NCBI GenBank assembly: GCA_017861475.1
Contig: JAGFXV010000022.1
Location: 1 to 10,455 of the forward strand
Reading direction: 5' to 3'
DNA from: Bacillota bacterium
GTDB lineage: Bacteria; Bacillota; Syntrophomonadia; Syntrophomonadales; Syntrophomonadaceae
Length of the DNA: 10,455 bases
In this document: positions 8,164 to 10,455 of the stretch, one piece after another
Layout: each line of letters begins with the position of its first letter
Numbering within the stretch: the first letter of the stretch is position 1
Program-made: the position numbers and the translations under genes
The notes under the pieces: model-generated
The model's input: only the letters and a program-made list of their open reading frames with translations
Database searches by the model: none
What the model was told of the DNA's origin: nothing

Positions 8164-8201
8164 AAAAAAACAAACGGCATTACTATGTATAGTAGTGCCG
8201 T
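8164..8201 (-). promoter_or_regulatory. Terminator-like hairpin in the EF-G paralogue leader (candidate attenuator)
   Basis: The stem arms are 8174-8185 and 8190-8201 with a TGTA loop: 12 bp with one mismatch on the minus strand. The minus-strand sequence after the stem reads TTGTTTTTTT (8164-8173), a good U-tract. It sits between the predicted start site (about 8231) and the ribosome binding site at 8152-8157, so it should stop most transcripts unless antagonised. The opposite strand also has a T6 run after the stem, but no plus-strand gene precedes it. The attenuator role is inferred. Confidence 0.6.
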
Positions 8202-8237
8202 TTTTTAATTGCTTTTATTTAACGCACCCGAAACTAA

Positions 8238-8266
8238 ATGATATTAGGTTTCTGGTTATTTGTCAA
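8238..8266 (-). promoter_or_regulatory. Sigma-A promoter of the EF-G paralogue gene
   Basis: A perfect TTGACA (8261-8266) and TATCAT (8238-8243, five of six) are separated by 17 bp. The predicted start near 8231 gives a leader of about 94 nt that contains the hairpin at 8174-8201. Confidence 0.75.
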
Positions 8267-8296
8267 ATTAATTCTTATCCTCTGTGTAAGGGGAGA

Positions 8297-8335
8297 TAAA
8301 AATCGGGCCGTGTCTGTAATTTCCAAACACGGCCC
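8297..8335 (-). terminator. Intrinsic terminator of the crotonase gene
   Basis: A perfect 9-bp stem, GGGCCGTGT (8305-8313) with ACACGGCCC (8327-8335), and a 13-nt loop are followed on the minus strand by GATTTTTATC. It begins about 19 nt after the stop codon of the gene at 8354. Confidence 0.85.
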
Positions 8336-8353
8336 CTTGTTTTAAACTCCATT

Positions 8354-9139
8354 TTACTTGTTGTGGAATTCAGGTTTTCTCTTTTCAAAGAATGCGCTGA
8401 TGCCTTCGTTCTGGTCTTCGGTTCCGCAACAGAAGGTTGACTGTGCTTCTTCATACAACAGACTAACGGCAACGCTGCTTTCGTTGGCAACATTGATCCC
8501 CTTCTTGGCAAAACGCAAAGCTGCCGGAGGCATACCGGCCATCTTTTTGGCATATTTCATAGCGGTTTCGTTCAGTTCTTCCGGTTTGGTCACGATTTCA
8601 ACCAGTCCTATACGTAATGCTTCCGCTGCATTGATCTCATCACAGCCAAGAATCATACGTTTGGCTTGGCCAATGCCCACCAGATGAGTCAGTTTTGCTG
8701 TTCCGCCCATATCCGGAGATAATCCGAACCGCACTTCAGGAATTGAGAAACGGGCATTTTCAGCTGCGATCCTGAAATCGCACCCAAGGATCAGTTCTAC
8801 TCCGGAACCATAGCAAATTCCCTGTACTGCTGCTACCACCGGGAACGGATACTCCTGCCAGCGGCTGTACAATCTCTGCAGCCATACCAGACGATCCATG
8901 ATCCATTGAGAGTCTGCCTGTTTTAACATATTTAAATCTACACCGGCGGTAAAGTGATCGCCGTCTGCATTAATTACGCAAGCCCTTATCATTTTATCTT
9001 CTTCCATGATTTCCTGAATCTCATACAGTTCTTTGAAAAACGTTTGGCCGGCTACCAGGTTAAATCCCTTGGGATTACAAAGGGTTACAATCGCTATGTT
9101 GCCTTCCTTGGCATAATTGAAATGCTTGCCGTAGCTCAT
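8354..9139 (-). CDS. Enoyl-CoA hydratase/isomerase (crotonase) family protein
   Basis: This 261-residue protein is normal length for a crotonase-fold enzyme acting on acyl-CoA thioesters in the cytoplasm. The two oxyanion-hole segments are HFTAGVD (62-68) and GICYGSGVEL (107-116). Both acidic positions used by enoyl-CoA hydratases are filled: Glu115 in SGVEL and Glu135 in IPEVRFGL. Asp143 in the SPDMGGT loop matches the place of an Asp used by dienoyl-CoA isomerases, so hydratase and isomerase activity are both possible. The ATG at 9139 has GGAGG 7 nt upstream. It has its own promoter and terminator and appears to be a single-gene unit, with no thiolase, acyl-CoA dehydrogenase or hydroxyacyl-CoA dehydrogenase beside it, so the pathway (fatty acid, amino acid or aromatic degradation) is not indicated. 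Family call strong, substrate unknown. Confidence 0.9.
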   Translation of the reverse strand: MSYGKHFNYAKEGNIAIVTLCNPKGFNLVAGQTFFKELYEIQEIMEEDKMIRACVINADGDHFTAGVDLNMLKQADSQWIMDRLVWLQRLYSRWQEYPFPVVAAVQGICYGSGVELILGCDFRIAAENARFSIPEVRFGLSPDMGGTAKLTHLVGIGQAKRMILGCDEINAAEALRIGLVEIVTKPEELNETAMKYAKKMAGMPPAALRFAKKGINVANESSVAVSLLYEEAQSTFCCGTEDQNEGISAFFEKRKPEFHNK

Positions 9140-9186
9140 GACAATACCTCCATTAAATTATTTTGTTACCGTAATTCTCTATCAGT

Positions 9187-9216
9187 AATATACTTGTTAT
9201 GGAACGGAATTGTCAA
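9187..9216 (-). promoter_or_regulatory. Sigma-A promoter of the crotonase gene
   Basis: A perfect TTGACA (9211-9216) and TATATT (9187-9192, five of six) are separated by 18 bp, in the 97-bp gap after the isochorismatase-family gene. The start site would be near 9180, about 40 nt before the ATG. Confidence 0.65.
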
Positions 9217-9236
9217 TTTGCTTATTCGGCCTGCAG

Positions 9237-9785
9237 TTATTTGAGCAATGGTGATATCGCCTTAAACTCAGGCGTTCCAGAGATTTTTAGTAAATCAAAG
9301 ACGATCGTCTCTGTATTGGAAATAACCGCACCAGCATCGCGCATTAATGCAAGCCCATTGCTGTAATTGATTTCATAACGCGAACAAACTGCGTCCTTGG
9401 CTACATGCACATTGTAACCGGCTTCCACCATGTTGCGAACCGTCTGATAAACGCAAACATGAGTCTCGGTTCCGGTTACAATCAAAGTTTTTCTTCCCGG
9501 CGGCATAATCTCCAACAGTTGATCACTGACGCTGAACGAAGTTTTTTCAATATATTGATGCTGATAATCCTCCAGATGATCTTTGATCTCCGCCACAGTT
9601 GAACCCAGCCCGCGCGGATACTGCTCAGAAACGATAATTGGCATGTTGAATTGTTTGGCGGTTTCAACCAGCAAAGCAGTATTTTTATAGACCTGGTCGC
9701 GTTCTGCCATGGCATTCATTAAACGCTCCTGTATATCGATAATCACCAGTACTGCATCTTCTTGGTTTACATGGTACTTACTCAT
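9237..9785 (-). CDS. Isochorismatase-family cysteine hydrolase
   Basis: This 182-residue soluble protein has the single-domain isochorismatase-like hydrolase fold. The catalytic Asp-Lys-Cys triad is visible: Asp17 in VIIDIQERL, Lys81 in IEKTSFS and Cys111 in GTETHVCVYQT, the last preceded by the usual cis-peptide segment. Members hydrolyse small amides or related substrates (nicotinamide, N-carbamoyl compounds, ureidoacrylate) and many, such as the YcaC-like group, have no known substrate; this one cannot be assigned. The presence of the Cys argues against a true isochorismatase, which lacks it. The ATG at 9785 has AAGGAGG 7 nt upstream. It is codirectional with the crotonase gene but that gene has its own promoter, and no clear terminator is seen between them, so some readthrough is possible. 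It diverges from the capA-like gene. Confidence 0.88.
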   Translation of the reverse strand: MSKYHVNQEDAVLVIIDIQERLMNAMAERDQVYKNTALLVETAKQFNMPIIVSEQYPRGLGSTVAEIKDHLEDYQHQYIEKTSFSVSDQLLEIMPPGRKTLIVTGTETHVCVYQTVRNMVEAGYNVHVAKDAVCSRYEINYSNGLALMRDAGAVISNTETIVFDLLKISGTPEFKAISPLLK

Positions 9786-9835
9786 GCTGTTGCCTCCTTA
9801 ATTATTGTAATGAATATTTCGACAGTGCTTAGATT

Positions 9836-9844
9836 AATATACCA
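9836..9844 (-). promoter_or_regulatory. Possible extended -10 promoter of the isochorismatase-family gene
   Basis: TGGTATATT on the minus strand is an extended -10 element (TGN plus TATATT, five of six), about 50 bp before the ATG at 9785. The -35 region 17 bp upstream (TGCAAA) is weak. The divergent capA-like gene must have its promoter in the same 129-bp gap, but I could not pick one with confidence. Confidence 0.35.
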
Positions 9845-9914
9845 AAAGTTGTGTTCGTTTGCACCCTTCGACTGTGATAAACTAAATTCAGCTTAGGATT
9901 TTGGAGGGAAATTT

Positions 9915-10455
9915 ATGCGCAGGAACAGTACAAATCTGATCTTCATTCTGGTTATATTGAGTTGTCTTTTCTTTGTTATTATTTCCCAACCCAAAATTAA
10001 GGAAACCCGGACCAGCGAACAAGCGGTGAAATCAAGTGAAACCATTACCCTTTTGGCGACCGGTGACATTTTAATGCACAATACTGTTATTGCTTCAGGA
10101 CTGAAAGATGGTAATTATAAATATGAAAATATGTTTGAACCAATTAAAAGCATCGTTGCCTCTTCCGATTATGCAATGATTAATCTCGAAGCGGCGCTGG
10201 CGGGTCCTGATACCGGATATACAGGTTATCCTCTTTTCAACGCACCGGACAGCCTGGCTGAAGCAATAAAAAATACCGGTTTTGACCTGGTAACAAATGC
10301 CAACAATCATATTCTGGACCGCGGTTATTCCGGAGCCATGAGGACACTCGATATTCTAAAGCAAAACGGGTTAGACACCATCGGCATAAATAAATCCCAG
10401 CAGGATAAAGATACAATGTTTATCAAAGATATCCGCGGCGTTAAAGTCGGTTTTT
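9915..10455 (+). CDS. CapA-family protein, membrane-anchored (C-terminus beyond window edge)
   Basis: This open frame runs from ATG 9915 to the right edge, 180 residues so far, with GGAGG 7 nt upstream. The N-terminus has MRRN followed by one hydrophobic stretch (about residues 8-24), a membrane anchor or uncleaved signal. Cys17 lies within that stretch in an LSC context, which is not a classical lipobox. After a short linker comes the CapA (poly-gamma-glutamate capsule synthesis, metallophosphatase-like) domain: ATGDILMH (48-55), INLEAALAG (89-97) and NANNHILDRG (128-137), whose Asp, Asn and His residues are typical metal ligands of the fold. The domain would face outside the membrane. CapA homologues are common in Bacillota outside capsule operons, and no capB or capC is visible here, so a role in capsule synthesis is not shown. 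It is transcribed divergently from the rest of the window. Confidence 0.88.
   Translation, partial: MRRNSTNLIFILVILSCLFFVIISQPKIKETRTSEQAVKSSETITLLATGDILMHNTVIASGLKDGNYKYENMFEPIKSIVASSDYAMINLEAALAGPDTGYTGYPLFNAPDSLAEAIKNTGFDLVTNANNHILDRGYSGAMRTLDILKQNGLDTIGINKSQQDKDTMFIKDIRGVKVGF

Noticed and set aside
7547..8299. Plus-strand frame of 250 codons
   Set aside because: It lies antisense to the EF-G gene and its leader, has no recognisable domain and starts without a ribosome binding site; it is a shadow of the real gene.
8275..8553. Minus-strand frame of 92 codons
   Set aside because: It overlaps the crotonase gene out of frame and runs through that gene's terminator.

Overview
The window looks like a stretch of chromosome from an anaerobic, low-to-mid-GC member of the Bacillota. 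This is judged from the strong AGGAGG-type ribosome binding sites, the TTGACA-type promoters, the sigma-54/AcoR control of an acetoin dehydrogenase operon and a Bacillota-style CapA gene. The exact lineage (Clostridia or Negativicutes, for example) cannot be settled by reading alone. Eight genes are supported. Seven are on the minus strand. The eighth, at the right edge, is on the plus strand and is cut off.

The main system is an acetoin (2,3-butanediol) catabolic locus at 1-5863, read right to left. The gene acoR (3845-5863) encodes a sigma-54-dependent activator. A 396-bp regulatory gap follows it. That gap holds a cluster of TGTNACA motifs, part of which forms a perfect 24-bp-arm palindrome (3726-3780), and a full-consensus -24/-12 sigma-54 promoter (3526-3542). 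The promoter fires into a small Lin0512-family gene of unknown function (3089-3448), then acoA (E1 alpha), acoB (E1 beta) and acoX, an ATP-NAD-kinase-like protein that runs off the left edge. The E2 (acoC) and E3 (acoL) genes are not in the window and would be expected further left. The expected logic is that AcoR senses acetoin through its GAF region, binds the upstream repeats and activates sigma-54 RNA polymerase. The E1-E2-E3 complex then cleaves acetoin to acetaldehyde and acetyl-CoA. The Lin0512 protein appears to belong to this operon.

The middle (6004-8266) holds an EF-G paralogue (675 aa) with its own consensus sigma-A promoter and its own terminator. Its leader contains a terminator-like hairpin with a U-rich tail directly before the ribosome binding site, which suggests transcription attenuation.

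The right part holds two apparently single genes. One is a crotonase-family enoyl-CoA hydratase/isomerase (8354-9139) with a consensus promoter and terminator. The other is an isochorismatase-family cysteine hydrolase (9237-9785). A divergent intergenic region of 129 bp then leads to the N-terminal 180 residues of a membrane-anchored CapA-family protein (9915 to the edge). No tRNA, rRNA, CRISPR array, insertion sequence or phage gene was seen.
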